DNA of 64,000 bases from JAWKIW01 sp046331175 (GTDB taxonomy: Bacteria; Actinomycetota; Acidimicrobiia; Acidimicrobiales; Acidimicrobilacustridaceae): NCBI GenBank assembly GCA_046331175.1, contig JAXLRI010000004.1, forward strand, positions 558,001 through 622,000, in the 5' to 3' direction. A model generated the notes under the pieces. That model made no database searches. It was not told where the DNA came from and worked only from the letters and a program-made list of their open reading frames with translations. The translations under genes and the position numbers were made by a program. Below are positions 45,875 to 54,655 of the stretch, piece by piece (position 1 is the stretch's first letter; every line of letters begins with the position of its first letter).

Positions 45875-46516
45875 ATGAGCGACGCCCCACCGCCCCCGGA
45901 TCCGCCCTGGCGCGTGGGCACCAAGCGCGTCCCGGTCGCCGGGGTCGAGCGGGAGCTCGTCGAGCAGTTCGCCGCCATCGACCACGCCATCTACGGCAGC
46001 ATCGCCACCGTCCCGACGCCCACGCTCGACCGCGCCCTGGCCGCGCTGTCGAACGCCGCCAACTACTCGGTGCTGTGGTTCTCGCTCGCCGCCGGCGGCG
46101 CGCTCAGCGGGCGCCACAGCCTCCGCCGAGCTGCCCTCGAGGGCACCGTCGCCATCGGGGTGGCGTCCGCGCTGGTGAACCAGGGGGCCAAGCGGTTCGC
46201 CCCCCGGCGACGGCCCGACCGCACGGGCCTGGCCGTGCCCGAAGGGCGGCACGTGCGCATGCCGTCGTCCACCTCGTTCCCGTCGGGCCACTCGGCGTCG
46301 GCGTTCGCCTTCGCCTCGGCGGCCGGCACCGCCGCCCCCGTGCTCTCCCCACCGCTGCACCTGCTGGCCGCGCTCGTCGCCTACTCGCGGGTCCACACCG
46401 GTGTGCACTACCCGGGCGACGTGGTGGTCGGATCCCTCATCGGCATGATGTCGGGCCAGGTGGTCTCCGGCGTGGCCCGGCGGGCGCGGCGCAGCCTGGA
46501 CGCCCGCGGCCGGTGA
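45875..46516 (+). CDS. PAP2-family phosphatase
   Basis: The 213-residue membrane protein has the three acid-phosphatase motifs: KRFAPRRRPDR, SFPSGHSASAF and SRVHTGVHYPGDV. It would remove phosphate from phosphatidate or undecaprenyl diphosphate. The TGA ends one base before the GTG of the YihY gene, so both are made together. The divergent neighbour is the diacylglycerol-kinase-like protein. Confidence 0.9.
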   Translation: MSDAPPPPDPPWRVGTKRVPVAGVERELVEQFAAIDHAIYGSIATVPTPTLDRALAALSNAANYSVLWFSLAAGGALSGRHSLRRAALEGTVAIGVASALVNQGAKRFAPRRRPDRTGLAVPEGRHVRMPSSTSFPSGHSASAFAFASAAGTAAPVLSPPLHLLAALVAYSRVHTGVHYPGDVVVGSLIGMMSGQVVSGVARRARRSLDARGR

Positions 46517-46517
46517 C

Positions 46518-47612
46518 GTGACCGAGCTCGGGCACCACGATCGATCGGCTCCGGCCGATCCCACCGACGGCCCCACCGACGATCCCTCCGTCGGTCCCAG
46601 CAACGATCCCCCCGTCGGTGCCAGGAACGATCCCCCCGTCGGTCCCAGCAACGATCCCGAGGCTGGTCCGCCGGCTGAGACTGCCGGCGTCGGCGCCGAC
46701 GCCGCCACCGAGGTCGACCCGGCGACCGAGGCGGGCTGGCGGGGCCGGATCGAGGCCCGGGTGGTGACCACCGCCGACTGGGCCGAGGAGAACGTCCCGT
46801 GGTGGTGGCTCGTGCGCGAGGGCTGGGACCGCTACTGGCGCCTCAACGCCCCGGTGCTCGCCGGCCACATCGCGTTCCGCACCTTCGTGTTCCTGCTCCC
46901 GGTCGCCTTCCTGCTCGTGGCGGTGGCCGGGTTCCTGCGCTCGACCGGCACCGACCCACAGGACGTCGGCTCGTCCCTCGGGCTCGGCCAGGCCATCGGC
47001 CAGTCGATGCGCCAAGCCGGCCAGGACAGCCAGGAGGCCTGGTACCACGTCGCCTGGGTCGCCGGCGCCGGCCTCATCATGGGCTCGCTCGGGCTCGCCA
47101 GCGGGCTGCACTACGTCTACCTGCAGCTGTGGCAGATGCCGTTCCAGAAGCCGGCCGGCAAGGCGCGCGCCACCCTGGAGATGGGTGGGGGGTTCATCGC
47201 CATCCTGCTCGTCGCCGTCGTGGCCCACGCCCTGCGCAGCCGAGGGCTGCTCGCCGGCACCGCCGGGGTGGCCCTGCTCGGGCTCGTCGGGTTCGGCGGC
47301 TTCCTCGGCCTCGGCATCGCCCTCCCGCGGCGGGCGAGCGAGTGGCGCTGGCTCATCCCCGGCTCGGTGCTCGGGGCCGCCGGGGTGGTGGGCCTCCAGG
47401 TGTTCGCCGCCGTGTACCTGCCGAGCCGGCTCGCCAGCTTCTCCCAGACGTACGGTGCCTTCGGCATCGCCGCCACGTTCATCTTCTACCTGTACCTGAT
47501 CGGCCAGCTGCTCGTGCTGTCCGTGGTCGTCAACGCCGTGTGGTTCGACCACTACCGACCGGACGAGGCGCCACCGCCGGCGGCCGATGCCGCCCGCAGC
47601 CCGGACCACTGA
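46518..47612 (+). CDS. YihY/BrkB-family inner-membrane protein
   Basis: The 364-residue product has a ~90-residue acidic, Pro/Asp-rich cytoplasmic N-terminus containing 8-residue repeats, then six or so hydrophobic segments with FRTFVFLLPVAFLLVAVAGF, AGLIMGSLGLASGLHYVY and YGAFGIAATFIFYLYLIGQL. These are typical of YihY. The family is of uncertain role (an old RNase BN assignment has been withdrawn). It is translationally tied to the PAP2 gene. Confidence 0.85.
   Translation: MTELGHHDRSAPADPTDGPTDDPSVGPSNDPPVGARNDPPVGPSNDPEAGPPAETAGVGADAATEVDPATEAGWRGRIEARVVTTADWAEENVPWWWLVREGWDRYWRLNAPVLAGHIAFRTFVFLLPVAFLLVAVAGFLRSTGTDPQDVGSSLGLGQAIGQSMRQAGQDSQEAWYHVAWVAGAGLIMGSLGLASGLHYVYLQLWQMPFQKPAGKARATLEMGGGFIAILLVAVVAHALRSRGLLAGTAGVALLGLVGFGGFLGLGIALPRRASEWRWLIPGSVLGAAGVVGLQVFAAVYLPSRLASFSQTYGAFGIAATFIFYLYLIGQLLVLSVVVNAVWFDHYRPDEAPPPAADAARSPDH
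46578..46658 (+). repeat. In-frame 24-nt tandem repeat in the YihY gene
   Basis: Three full units (starts 46578, 46602 and 46626) and a partial one encode DDPSVGPS, NDPPVGAR and NDPPVGPS. They lie in the disordered N-terminal tail. In-frame length means copy-number changes would not break the gene. Confidence 0.8.
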
Positions 47613-47625
47613 GCCGGCCCGCGTC

Positions 47626-47645
47626 CCCCGACCCGCCGGTCGGGG
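47626..47645. terminator. Hairpin between convergent yihY and nadB
   Basis: CCCCGACC pairs exactly with GGTCGGGG around CGCC, directly before the nadB stop codon (47646-47648). A T-tract is missing. It probably ends transcripts from both sides. Confidence 0.55.
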
Positions 47646-49265
47646 TCACCCGAGGACGAGGCGGACGAGGAAGGCGGGGTCCCGGTCGGGGTGGTCCTCG
47701 CGGGTGTGGGCCCCACGGCTCTCCTCGCGGACCAGGGCCGACACCAGCAGCGCCTCGGCCACGTCGACGAGGTCGTGCAGCTCGGCATCGGCCAGCGAGC
47801 GCACCTCCCCCAGCCCCTCGCGCACCTCGGTGACGACCCGCCGCGTGGCGGCGAGCGACGCCGCCGACCGGACGACGCCCGCGCCGGCGGTCATGGCCTG
47901 CTGCAGGCGGGTCCGGGCCGCAGCCGGCGCATCCGGGGCCGAGGGCGGCGACGGCGCCCACGGCACCGCCACGTGTGGCACGGGCGAGGCGATCGCCCGA
48001 CCGCCGATGGCGTGGCCACCATCGCCGTCGAGCACCGAGCGCATGGCGCCGGTGGCCTCGGGGCCACCTCGCCCGCGCTCGACCGCCTCGACGACGCGGA
48101 AGCCGAACACCATCCCCTCGAGCAGGGAGTTGGACGCCAGGCGGTTGGCCCCGTGCACGCCCGAGCAGGCCACCTCGCCGGCGGCCCAGAGCCCCGGCAG
48201 CGACGTGGCGCCGTCGAGGTCGGTGACCACCCCGCCGCACAGGTAGTGGGCGGCCGGGGCGACCGGCAGCCAGTCGGTGGTGGGATCGAGGCCCACCGCC
48301 CGCAGCTCACGGGCGATGGTGGGGAAGCGCTCGTCGAACTGCTCGAGGCCGGTGGCGTCGAGCCACACGTGGTCGGCGCCGAGCTCGGCCATGCGACGGG
48401 TCATCGCCCGCGACACCTCGTCGCGCGGCAGCAGCTCGTCGACGAAGCGCTCACCGCCGGTGTCGAGCAGCAGCGCCCCGTGGCCGCGCAGCGCCTCGGA
48501 GAGGAGCGGCCGGGGCATGGCCGGGTGGGCCAGCGCGGTGGGGTGGAACTGGACGAACTCGACGTCGGCGACCGCCACCCCGGCCCGCAGCGCCATGGCC
48601 ACGCCGTCGCCGGTGGCCTCGGTCGGGTTGGTGGTCACCGAGAAGAGCTGGCCGGCACCCCCGGTGGCCAGCAACACGTTGCGAGCCGCGACCTCGCGCA
48701 CCACGCCGTCGGCATCAACGGCGCGGACGCCGCGGCACCGTCGGCCGCCACCGCCGGCCGGCTCGGTCAGAAGGTCGAGGGCGAAGGCCCGCTCGTGCAA
48801 CGCCGCCGCCGTCCGCCGCACGGCTTCCACCAGCGCCCGCTCGATCTCGGCCCCGGTGGCCGCACCCCCGGCGTGCACGACCCGGGCGAGGCTGTGGCCG
48901 CCCTCGCGGGCCAGCTCGAGGCGGCCCTGCTCGTCGCGGTCGAACATGGCCCCGAGGGCGATGAGCTCGTTCACCCGGCCAGGGCCCTCGTCGACGAGCA
49001 CCCGCACGGCATCGGTGTCGCAGAGGCCGGCCCCGGCCGCCAGCGTGTCGGCGAGGTGCAGGTCGGTCGAGTCGGGGTCCTCGGCGAGGACCGCCGCCAC
49101 GCCACCCTGGGCCCAGCGGGTGGTCGCCTGCTCCAGCTCGCCCTTGGTCAGCACCCCGACACGCATGCCGTGGACGTCGGCGGCGCGCACGGCGGCGGAC
49201 AGGCCCGCGACCCCGCTGCCGAGGACGAGCAGGTCGAGCGGCGGAGCGTCCGGGTCGTCGGTCAC
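47646..49265 (-). CDS. nadB: L-aspartate oxidase
   Basis: The 539-residue FAD enzyme oxidises aspartate to iminoaspartate for NAD synthesis. Visible are the FAD motif LLVLGSGVAGLSAAVRAA, the TRWAQGGVAAVL substrate loop, VEFVQFHPTALAHP and LWAAGEVACSGVHGANRLASNSLLEG. The GTG 49265 start is 37 bp after the panD stop. The C-terminal 140 residues form the usual helical domain. nadA is not seen beside it. Confidence 0.95.
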   Translation of the reverse strand: MTDDPDAPPLDLLVLGSGVAGLSAAVRAADVHGMRVGVLTKGELEQATTRWAQGGVAAVLAEDPDSTDLHLADTLAAGAGLCDTDAVRVLVDEGPGRVNELIALGAMFDRDEQGRLELAREGGHSLARVVHAGGAATGAEIERALVEAVRRTAAALHERAFALDLLTEPAGGGGRRCRGVRAVDADGVVREVAARNVLLATGGAGQLFSVTTNPTEATGDGVAMALRAGVAVADVEFVQFHPTALAHPAMPRPLLSEALRGHGALLLDTGGERFVDELLPRDEVSRAMTRRMAELGADHVWLDATGLEQFDERFPTIARELRAVGLDPTTDWLPVAPAAHYLCGGVVTDLDGATSLPGLWAAGEVACSGVHGANRLASNSLLEGMVFGFRVVEAVERGRGGPEATGAMRSVLDGDGGHAIGGRAIASPVPHVAVPWAPSPPSAPDAPAAARTRLQQAMTAGAGVVRSAASLAATRRVVTEVREGLGEVRSLADAELHDLVDVAEALLVSALVREESRGAHTREDHPDRDPAFLVRLVLG

Positions 49266-49302
49266 GAGGTTCGGGGCCGGCGCGGGCGGGCCGCGACCAG
49301 GA

Positions 49303-49764
49303 TCAGCTCAGGCCGTCGAGCTCGGCGTCGAGGCGGGCCATCTCGGCGCCCACCTGCGCCTCGATCTCCACGTAGCGCACCGGGCCGGGCGCCGCCTGGG
49401 CCAACGCGGCCGCGGTGGCCTCGTCGACGGGCCGGTTGGCGGTGTCGACGTGGACGACCCGAGGGGCGAACTCGTCGAGCTCGCTGTCCTCGTAGTCGGC
49501 ATAGGTGATCACGATGATCCGGTCGCCCGGGTGGACGAGCCGAGCCGCCGCCCCGTTCAGGCAGACGTCGCCGTCGCCTCCGGGGATGGCGTAGGTCTCG
49601 AAGCGGGCGCCGTTGTCGATGTCGACGACGGTGACCTGCTCCCAGTCGAGGATGTCGGCCTGCTCCATGAGCTTGGTGTCGAGCGTGATCGACCCCACGT
49701 AGTGGAGGTTGGCGTCGGTCACCGTGGCCCGGTGGATCTTCGACTTCATCATGCGCCGGCGCAT
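49303..49764 (-). CDS. panD: Aspartate 1-decarboxylase (pyruvoyl-dependent)
   Basis: The 153-residue proenzyme makes beta-alanine. The self-cleavage site is G24-S25 in LHYVGSITLD, and Lys9 and Arg54-like residues (NGARFETYAIPG) are in place. The C-terminal 20 residues extend past the E. coli enzyme, as in other actinobacteria. ATG 49764 has GGAG upstream. It lies 108 bp after panC and 37 bp before nadB. Confidence 0.95.
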   Translation of the reverse strand: MRRRMMKSKIHRATVTDANLHYVGSITLDTKLMEQADILDWEQVTVVDIDNGARFETYAIPGGDGDVCLNGAAARLVHPGDRIIVITYADYEDSELDEFAPRVVHVDTANRPVDEATAAALAQAAPGPVRYVEIEAQVGAEMARLDAELDGLS

Positions 49765-49872
49765 GGCGGCTCCTAGGTGCTTGGTGCCTCGAAGGTCACC
49801 CTGCGGAAGAGACAGGTGACACGCTACCAGCGTCGTCCCCGGGGGCGGAAACCGCGGTGGCCGCGACGCCGG

Positions 49873-50736
49873 TCACCCCGGGACGACGACGCCGACGTTG
49901 TCGAGCAGCCGGGGCCGCCCCAGGCGGGCGGCGACCAGGAGCCGGAGGGCCTCTCCGGGGACCAGCTCGCCGTGGCGAGGCTCGAGCGTGACCGGATCGA
50001 CCACCTCGGCGTAGTCGAGCTCGGCCAGCGGCTCGGCGGCCACCACGTCGGCGATCAGGGATCGCACCGCATCGGCGGAGCCCTCGCCGGCGACCACGGC
50101 GGCCGTCCCTGCCTGCAGGGCGCGGTGCAGGACGACGGCCGCCTCGCGCTCGTCGGCCTCGAGGTAGACGTTGCGACTCGACATGGCCAGCCCGTCGACC
50201 TCGCGGACGATGGGGCAGCCCACCACCTCGACCGGGAACGAGAGGTCGCGAGCCATGCGGCGCACGATGGCCAGCTGCTGGAAGTCCTTCTCGCCGAAGT
50301 AGGCCGAACAGGGCCCGACGAGGTTGAAGAGCTTGGCCACCACGGTGGCGACCCCGGCGAAGTGGGTGGGCCGCGACGCACCCTCCATGTGGCCCGACAG
50401 CGCCGGCACGGCGACCGTGGTGGCGACCGCGCCATCGGGGTACATCTCCTCGACCGGCGGGGCCAGCACGACGTCGACGCCCGCCGATCGGCAGAGCTCG
50501 GCGTCCCGGTCGAGGTCGCGGGGGTACGAGGCCAGGTCCTCGTCGGCGGCGAACTGCAAGGGGTTCACGAAGATCGACACCGCCACGACGTCCGCATCGG
50601 CCGCGGCGGCGTGCATCAGCGACTGGTGACCTTCGTGCAAGTAGCCCATCGTCGGCACGAAGCCCACTCGGCGGTCGGCGGCGCGGTCGGCGTCGAGACG
50701 GCTGCGGAAGGCGGCGATCGAGTCGACGATGTCCAT
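49873..50736 (-). CDS. panC: Pantothenate synthetase
   Basis: The 287-residue ligase joins pantoate and beta-alanine. It has the HIGH-type loop VGFVPTMGYLHEGHQSLM, FVNPLQFAADEDLASYPRD, and the KMSKS-like PIVREVDGLAMSSRNVYL. It follows the DUF2520 gene by 24 bp, and panD comes next, so the beta-alanine supply is co-transcribed. Confidence 0.95.
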   Translation of the reverse strand: MDIVDSIAAFRSRLDADRAADRRVGFVPTMGYLHEGHQSLMHAAAADADVVAVSIFVNPLQFAADEDLASYPRDLDRDAELCRSAGVDVVLAPPVEEMYPDGAVATTVAVPALSGHMEGASRPTHFAGVATVVAKLFNLVGPCSAYFGEKDFQQLAIVRRMARDLSFPVEVVGCPIVREVDGLAMSSRNVYLEADEREAAVVLHRALQAGTAAVVAGEGSADAVRSLIADVVAAEPLAELDYAEVVDPVTLEPRHGELVPGEALRLLVAARLGRPRLLDNVGVVVPG

Positions 50737-50760
50737 GTCCTTGCCCCTCTCCTCGCCCGG

Positions 50761-51585
50761 CTACTCGTACTCGCGATCGGTGCCCTCGAGGTCCTCGACG
50801 AGGCGGCGGGCGAGGCGGACCATGGACTCGTAGGCCTCCCGCTCGAGCGGGTCGAGGGCGTGCAGGACGTCGAGGTGGCGACCGATCGTGATCCAGTCGC
50901 CGCGTGCGGCCGGTCCCGTCAGGGCCGCCGCCGGACCGAGGACCGCCACGTTCTCGACGGTGGCCCGCACCAGGTCGAGGTACGCGTCGAGCGGGACACC
51001 CGCCGACGCCGCGACCCGCTCGGCCTGGCCGAGCAGGGCCACGAGGTGGTTCGAGGCGATGGCGGCGGCTGCGTGGTACGCCACGCGGTGCTCGTCGGCG
51101 ATCGGGAACCACCGGCCGCCCAGCGCCTCGACCAGGTCCTGCACCAGCGGGTCGCCGGCCACCGCGAACCAGCTGCCGGCGACCAGGCGCTGGGCGCCGA
51201 CCTCGGGCTCGGGCATGGCCACCAACGGGTGCACGGCCGCCTTGCGCTCGTGGTCGCCGAGCACCTCCAGGCCCAACGAGCCGGCGAGGTGGCACACCAC
51301 GGTGCTCGGCACCGGGCGGACCTCGGAGACCACGTCGGCGATGGCGGCGTCGGGGGTGGCGACCACCAGCAGGTCGACCCCCTCGGCGGCGTCGGCGACC
51401 GGCTCGCCCCGCCCCCGCAGCTCGACCACCGACCAGCCCGCCCCGGCGAGGGCACCGGCCAACGACCGTCCGGCGCGACCGGGCCCGATGATGCGGACGC
51501 GCGGGGACGCCCCGCCGGCCACCGGTGCCGCGTCGGGCGACGCGACCGGATCCTGGACCTGGGGCACCTCGGACGTCTCGGTCAC
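50761..51585 (-). CDS. Rossmann-fold DUF2520 protein (ketopantoate-reductase-like)
   Basis: The 274-residue protein has a nucleotide-binding loop RVRIIGPGRAGRSLAGAL and a C-terminal DUF2520 helical domain (HRVAYHAAAAIASNHLVALLGQAERV). This pair is often found next to panC and may act as a ketopantoate reductase, as its fold resembles PanE. No panE is otherwise seen. GTG 51585 lies 8 bp after the folK stop; the first ~27 residues are likely disordered. Confidence 0.82.
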   Translation of the reverse strand: MTETSEVPQVQDPVASPDAAPVAGGASPRVRIIGPGRAGRSLAGALAGAGWSVVELRGRGEPVADAAEGVDLLVVATPDAAIADVVSEVRPVPSTVVCHLAGSLGLEVLGDHERKAAVHPLVAMPEPEVGAQRLVAGSWFAVAGDPLVQDLVEALGGRWFPIADEHRVAYHAAAAIASNHLVALLGQAERVAASAGVPLDAYLDLVRATVENVAVLGPAAALTGPAARGDWITIGRHLDVLHALDPLEREAYESMVRLARRLVEDLEGTDREYE

Positions 51586-51593
51586 CGACGCCC

Positions 51594-52043
51594 TCAGAGG
51601 TCGCCGAGCAGCGCCACCCGGCCCTCGGCCCGGTCCTCCCACCCCGGCGGGGCGAGGTCGGGCGCGATCTCGGCCAGGGGGGCCATCACGAACAGCCGCT
51701 CGAACATGCGGGGGTGGGGGATCTGCAGGTCGGGCTCGTCGACGGGGCCCTGCTCGTGCCAGAGGATGTCGACGTCGAGGGTGCGCGGTCCCCAGCGCTG
51801 GTCGCGGACGCGGTCGGCCGCGCTCTCGAGGCGGTGGCAGACGCCGAGGAGGGCACGGGGGGACAGATCGGTGTCGAGCTCGACCACGCAGTTCAGGTAG
51901 GCGCCCTGTCCGCCGGGGCCACCCACCGGCTCGGTCTCGTACACCGGCGACACCGCCACGACGCCGCTGAGCGACGCCACGGCCTCCTTCAGGTACAGGC
52001 GCCGGTCGCCGAGGTTCGACCCCAGCCCGAGCACGGCCCGCAT
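51594..52043 (-). CDS. folK: 2-amino-4-hydroxy-6-hydroxymethyldihydropteridine pyrophosphokinase
   Basis: The 149-residue kinase starts MRAVLGLGSNLGDRRLYL and has the family signature DQRWGPRTLDVDILW and IPHPRMFERLFVMAPL. It activates the pterin for FolP. It sits 33 bp after folB and 8 bp before the DUF2520 gene. Confidence 0.95.
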   Translation of the reverse strand: MRAVLGLGSNLGDRRLYLKEAVASLSGVVAVSPVYETEPVGGPGGQGAYLNCVVELDTDLSPRALLGVCHRLESAADRVRDQRWGPRTLDVDILWHEQGPVDEPDLQIPHPRMFERLFVMAPLAEIAPDLAPPGWEDRAEGRVALLGDL

Positions 52044-52076
52044 CAGACGGCCCCGACCCTCGGTCGACCCCTTGTC

Positions 52077-52445
52077 TCAGCGCGCACGGGTGATCCGGAC
52101 GCCGGTGGTGTCGGCGAGCTGGGGCAGCGGGGGGCGGAGCTTGCGGACCGCCACGGTCACGCGACCGACCCGGGGGTCGGCCAGCACGACGTCGGCGATG
52201 CGCTGGGCGAGCCGCTCGAGCAGGACGAACCGCTCGGTGGTGAGCACCCGCTCGACCTCGGCGGCCACCGCGGCGTAGTCGATGGTGTCGCCGAGCTCGT
52301 CGGACGCGCCGGCGGGCGAGAGGTCGGCCTCGACGTCGAGGTCGACCTCGAGGGGCTGGGGGCGGACCTGCTCCTCGGGCAGGGCGCCGCAGATGCCCGC
52401 CGCCCGCAGCCCGCGCAGCTCGATCCGGTCGGCGGTGGCGCTCAC
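52077..52445 (-). CDS. folB: Dihydroneopterin aldolase
   Basis: The 122-residue protein has IELRGLRAAGICGALPEEQ, the usual substrate-binding Glu region, and TIDYAAVAAEVERVL, FVLLERLAQRIAD and VTVAVRKLRPPLP. GTG 52445 overlaps the stop of the upstream gene by GTGA, so it is made with that pseudo-phosphatase-like protein. Confidence 0.92.
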   Translation of the reverse strand: MSATADRIELRGLRAAGICGALPEEQVRPQPLEVDLDVEADLSPAGASDELGDTIDYAAVAAEVERVLTTERFVLLERLAQRIADVVLADPRVGRVTVAVRKLRPPLPQLADTTGVRITRAR

Positions 52446-52951
52446 GAGGGGGTGATCGTCCCGGCGATGGCCACCAGCTCGCGGCCGAGCGGACCCAGCT
52501 GGCGGCTGGTGATGTGCTCGATCACGGTGACCACGCGGGGGGCGGAGTCGACGAGGCCGTCCCACAGCAGGTAGCCCGCCATGAGGCCGCACACGCGGTC
52601 GCCGAGCTCCTCCTGGTGGACGACGACCTTGTTGCCCTCCCGCAGGAGCCCCTTGATCTCGGGGAACAGCGAGCGCTCGAAGGCCTCGGCGTCGTCGTGG
52701 GGCCCGAAGGGGCGGTGGCGCCAGGTGACGCCCAGCTCGTCGTAGTTGTGCAGGTTGTGCGGCGCCGGGATCAGCGAGAACACGCAGGCGAACTCCTGCT
52801 CCCGGATCCAGATGATCTCCTCCTGGCGGCGGACCTTGCGGTGGTTCTGGCCGTAGCCGCCCGGCCGCTCGCACACGGCCAGCTGGTCCTTGATGATCCA
52901 GGTGAAGTTCCGGGGCTTGATGCCCTGGGCCCACTTTCCCTTGACTGCCAC
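52442..52951 (-). CDS. Dual-specificity-phosphatase-like protein with altered active site
   Basis: The 169-residue protein has the shape of a cysteine phosphatase: FTWIIKDQLAVCERPGG near the start, HNLHNYDELGVTWRHRPF in the middle and EGNKVVVHQEELGDRVCGLMAGYLL near residue 109-125. The last block aligns with the P-loop HCX5R, but position 113 is Gln instead of the catalytic Cys (H112-Q113...R119). It is therefore probably not a phosphatase. A role in folate or CoA regulation is suggested only by its overlap with folB. GTG 52951 was chosen because family-like sequence begins there. Confidence 0.65.
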   Translation of the reverse strand: MAVKGKWAQGIKPRNFTWIIKDQLAVCERPGGYGQNHRKVRRQEEIIWIREQEFACVFSLIPAPHNLHNYDELGVTWRHRPFGPHDDAEAFERSLFPEIKGLLREGNKVVVHQEELGDRVCGLMAGYLLWDGLVDSAPRVVTVIEHITSRQLGPLGRELVAIAGTITPS

Positions 52952-53104
52952 GCCCCCATCCTGCCAGACGCGGAAGGGTTTCGAAGCCAAACGAGTCAGA
53001 TTTCGAGCCCCCGAAACCCGTCGGCGGACACCCGGGGGCCCGCCGGGGACCGGCACCGCCCGCTCCGCCGGCGCGCCGGCCCCACCCCGAGGCCCAGGCC
53101 GTCC

Positions 53105-53110
53105 TAGCCT
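53105..53110 (+). promoter_or_regulatory. -10 hexamer TAGCCT of the amine oxidase gene (leaderless)
   Basis: TAGCCT is followed by 7 nt and GTG 53118. Confidence 0.55.
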
Positions 53111-53117
53111 CGGCGTC

Positions 53118-54635
53118 GTGCAACCTCAGTCGAGACGGCGGTTCCTCGGGTTGAGCGTGGCCGGAGGCGTCGCGGCGCTGGCCGCCTGCACCTCGGCGCC
53201 GCCCGAGGCGGCCGGGTCGGCGGGGCGGTCCGGATCCACGGCGACGATCGGCGGACCGGACGGGTCGCCCGCACCTGCGGGCGACTCCCCCGCCGGCTCC
53301 GGGGAGGCCCGGCGGCGGGCGGTCGTCGTCGGGGCCGGCCTCGCCGGGCTGACCGCCGCCCTCGACCTGCGCGACGCCGGGTGGGAGGTCGTGGTGCTCG
53401 AAGCCCGCGACCGCCTCGGCGGGCGGGTCCGCACCCTGCGCGCCCCCTTCGCCGAGGGCGTCCGGGTGGAGGCGGGGGGCGAGCTCGTCGACGGCGACCA
53501 CCGCGCCCTGCGCGCCCTCCTCGAGCGCTTCGGCGTGGGGCTGGAGCGGCGGTCGGGAGCCGGCGAAGAGGTCGTGAGCCTCGGCGGCGAGCTCACCACC
53601 CGCGCCGCGCTGCGGGCCCGCCGCGGTGGCGCCGTCGGCCGCGAGGTCGATGCGGTGGCTGCCGCGCTCACGGCGCTCGGCGACGGGCTCGACCCGGAGC
53701 ACCCGGAGCGCTTCGGCCGGGCCGCCGAGCTCGACGCCCAGTCCCTCGACGACCTCCTCGCCCGCCACCAGCTGTCCCCCGAGGCCGACTTCCTCGTGCG
53801 GAGCGACGTCAGGTCCGAGTACGCGGCCGAGCCGGGCGACCTCTCCCTGCTCTTCCTCGCCCAGCAGGCCCAGGTCGGTGGGGACGAGGACCAGGCGGAG
53901 ACCCACCGCATCGCCGGCGGCAGCGAAGCGCTCCTCGCCGCGGTCGGCGGCGAGCTCGACGGGGTCGTGCGCCTGTCGTCGCCGGTCAGCGAGGTCGTGC
54001 GGGGCCCGTCGGGCATCGAGGTCGCCACGACGAACGACCGGATCACCGCCGCCCAGCTGGTGCTGGCGCTGCCCGTCCCTCCCCTGCGCCGGATCCGCTT
54101 CGAGCCCCCGCTGCCCGGCGCCGCCGCTCGCATGGTCGCGGAGCTCGGGATGGGGTCGGTCACGAAGGTGATCACCGAGCACGACGGCCACCCGTGGCGA
54201 CGAGCCGGGCACTCCGGGGAGACGGCGTCCGACCAGCCCTACGGGACCAGCTGGGACCCGACCGACTCCTCCGACGCCCCCCGCGGCCTCCTCACCCGCT
54301 ACGTCGCCGGGGCCGAGGCCCGGCGGGCCGCCGCCCTCGACGAGGCCGGCCGGATCCGCCGGTACGCGACCCAGGTCGACGAGGTCCTCCCCGAGGTGGC
54401 CGGGACGGCGACGGGGGCGGCGGTGGCCGTCTCGTGGGACGTCGAGCCCGAGACCGGAGGGGCCTACGCCGCCCCCGCCCCGGGGCAGGTGGTGCCCTTC
54501 TGGCCGGTGCTGCGCTCCCCGATCGGCCCCATCCGCTTCGCCGGCGAGCACACCGAAGCCCTGGCCGGCTACATGGAGAGCGCCGTGCGGTCGGGCCACC
54601 GGGTCGCCCGCGAGATCGGGCCGCCACCGGGCTGA
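53118..54635 (+). CDS. Tat-exported flavin-containing amine oxidase
   Basis: The 505-residue protein begins with a twin-arginine signal SRRRFLGLSVAGGVAALAAC that also ends in a lipobox, so it is likely a Tat lipoprotein. The FAD motif AVVVGAGLAGLTAALDLRDAGWEVVVLEAR...GGRV and the C-terminal IRFAGEHTEALAGYMESAV are those of monoamine oxidases. It would oxidise an amine outside the cell. It is on the opposite strand to the flanking folate genes and splits folP from folB. Confidence 0.88.
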   Translation: MQPQSRRRFLGLSVAGGVAALAACTSAPPEAAGSAGRSGSTATIGGPDGSPAPAGDSPAGSGEARRRAVVVGAGLAGLTAALDLRDAGWEVVVLEARDRLGGRVRTLRAPFAEGVRVEAGGELVDGDHRALRALLERFGVGLERRSGAGEEVVSLGGELTTRAALRARRGGAVGREVDAVAAALTALGDGLDPEHPERFGRAAELDAQSLDDLLARHQLSPEADFLVRSDVRSEYAAEPGDLSLLFLAQQAQVGGDEDQAETHRIAGGSEALLAAVGGELDGVVRLSSPVSEVVRGPSGIEVATTNDRITAAQLVLALPVPPLRRIRFEPPLPGAAARMVAELGMGSVTKVITEHDGHPWRRAGHSGETASDQPYGTSWDPTDSSDAPRGLLTRYVAGAEARRAAALDEAGRIRRYATQVDEVLPEVAGTATGAAVAVSWDVEPETGGAYAAPAPGQVVPFWPVLRSPIGPIRFAGEHTEALAGYMESAVRSGHRVAREIGPPPG

Positions 54636-54655
54636 CCCGCGCCGCTGCTCGGCCG

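Noticed and set aside
46578..46658. Possible CRISPR or regulatory repeat
   Set aside because: The repeats are directly adjacent, 24 nt long and in frame within a coding sequence.
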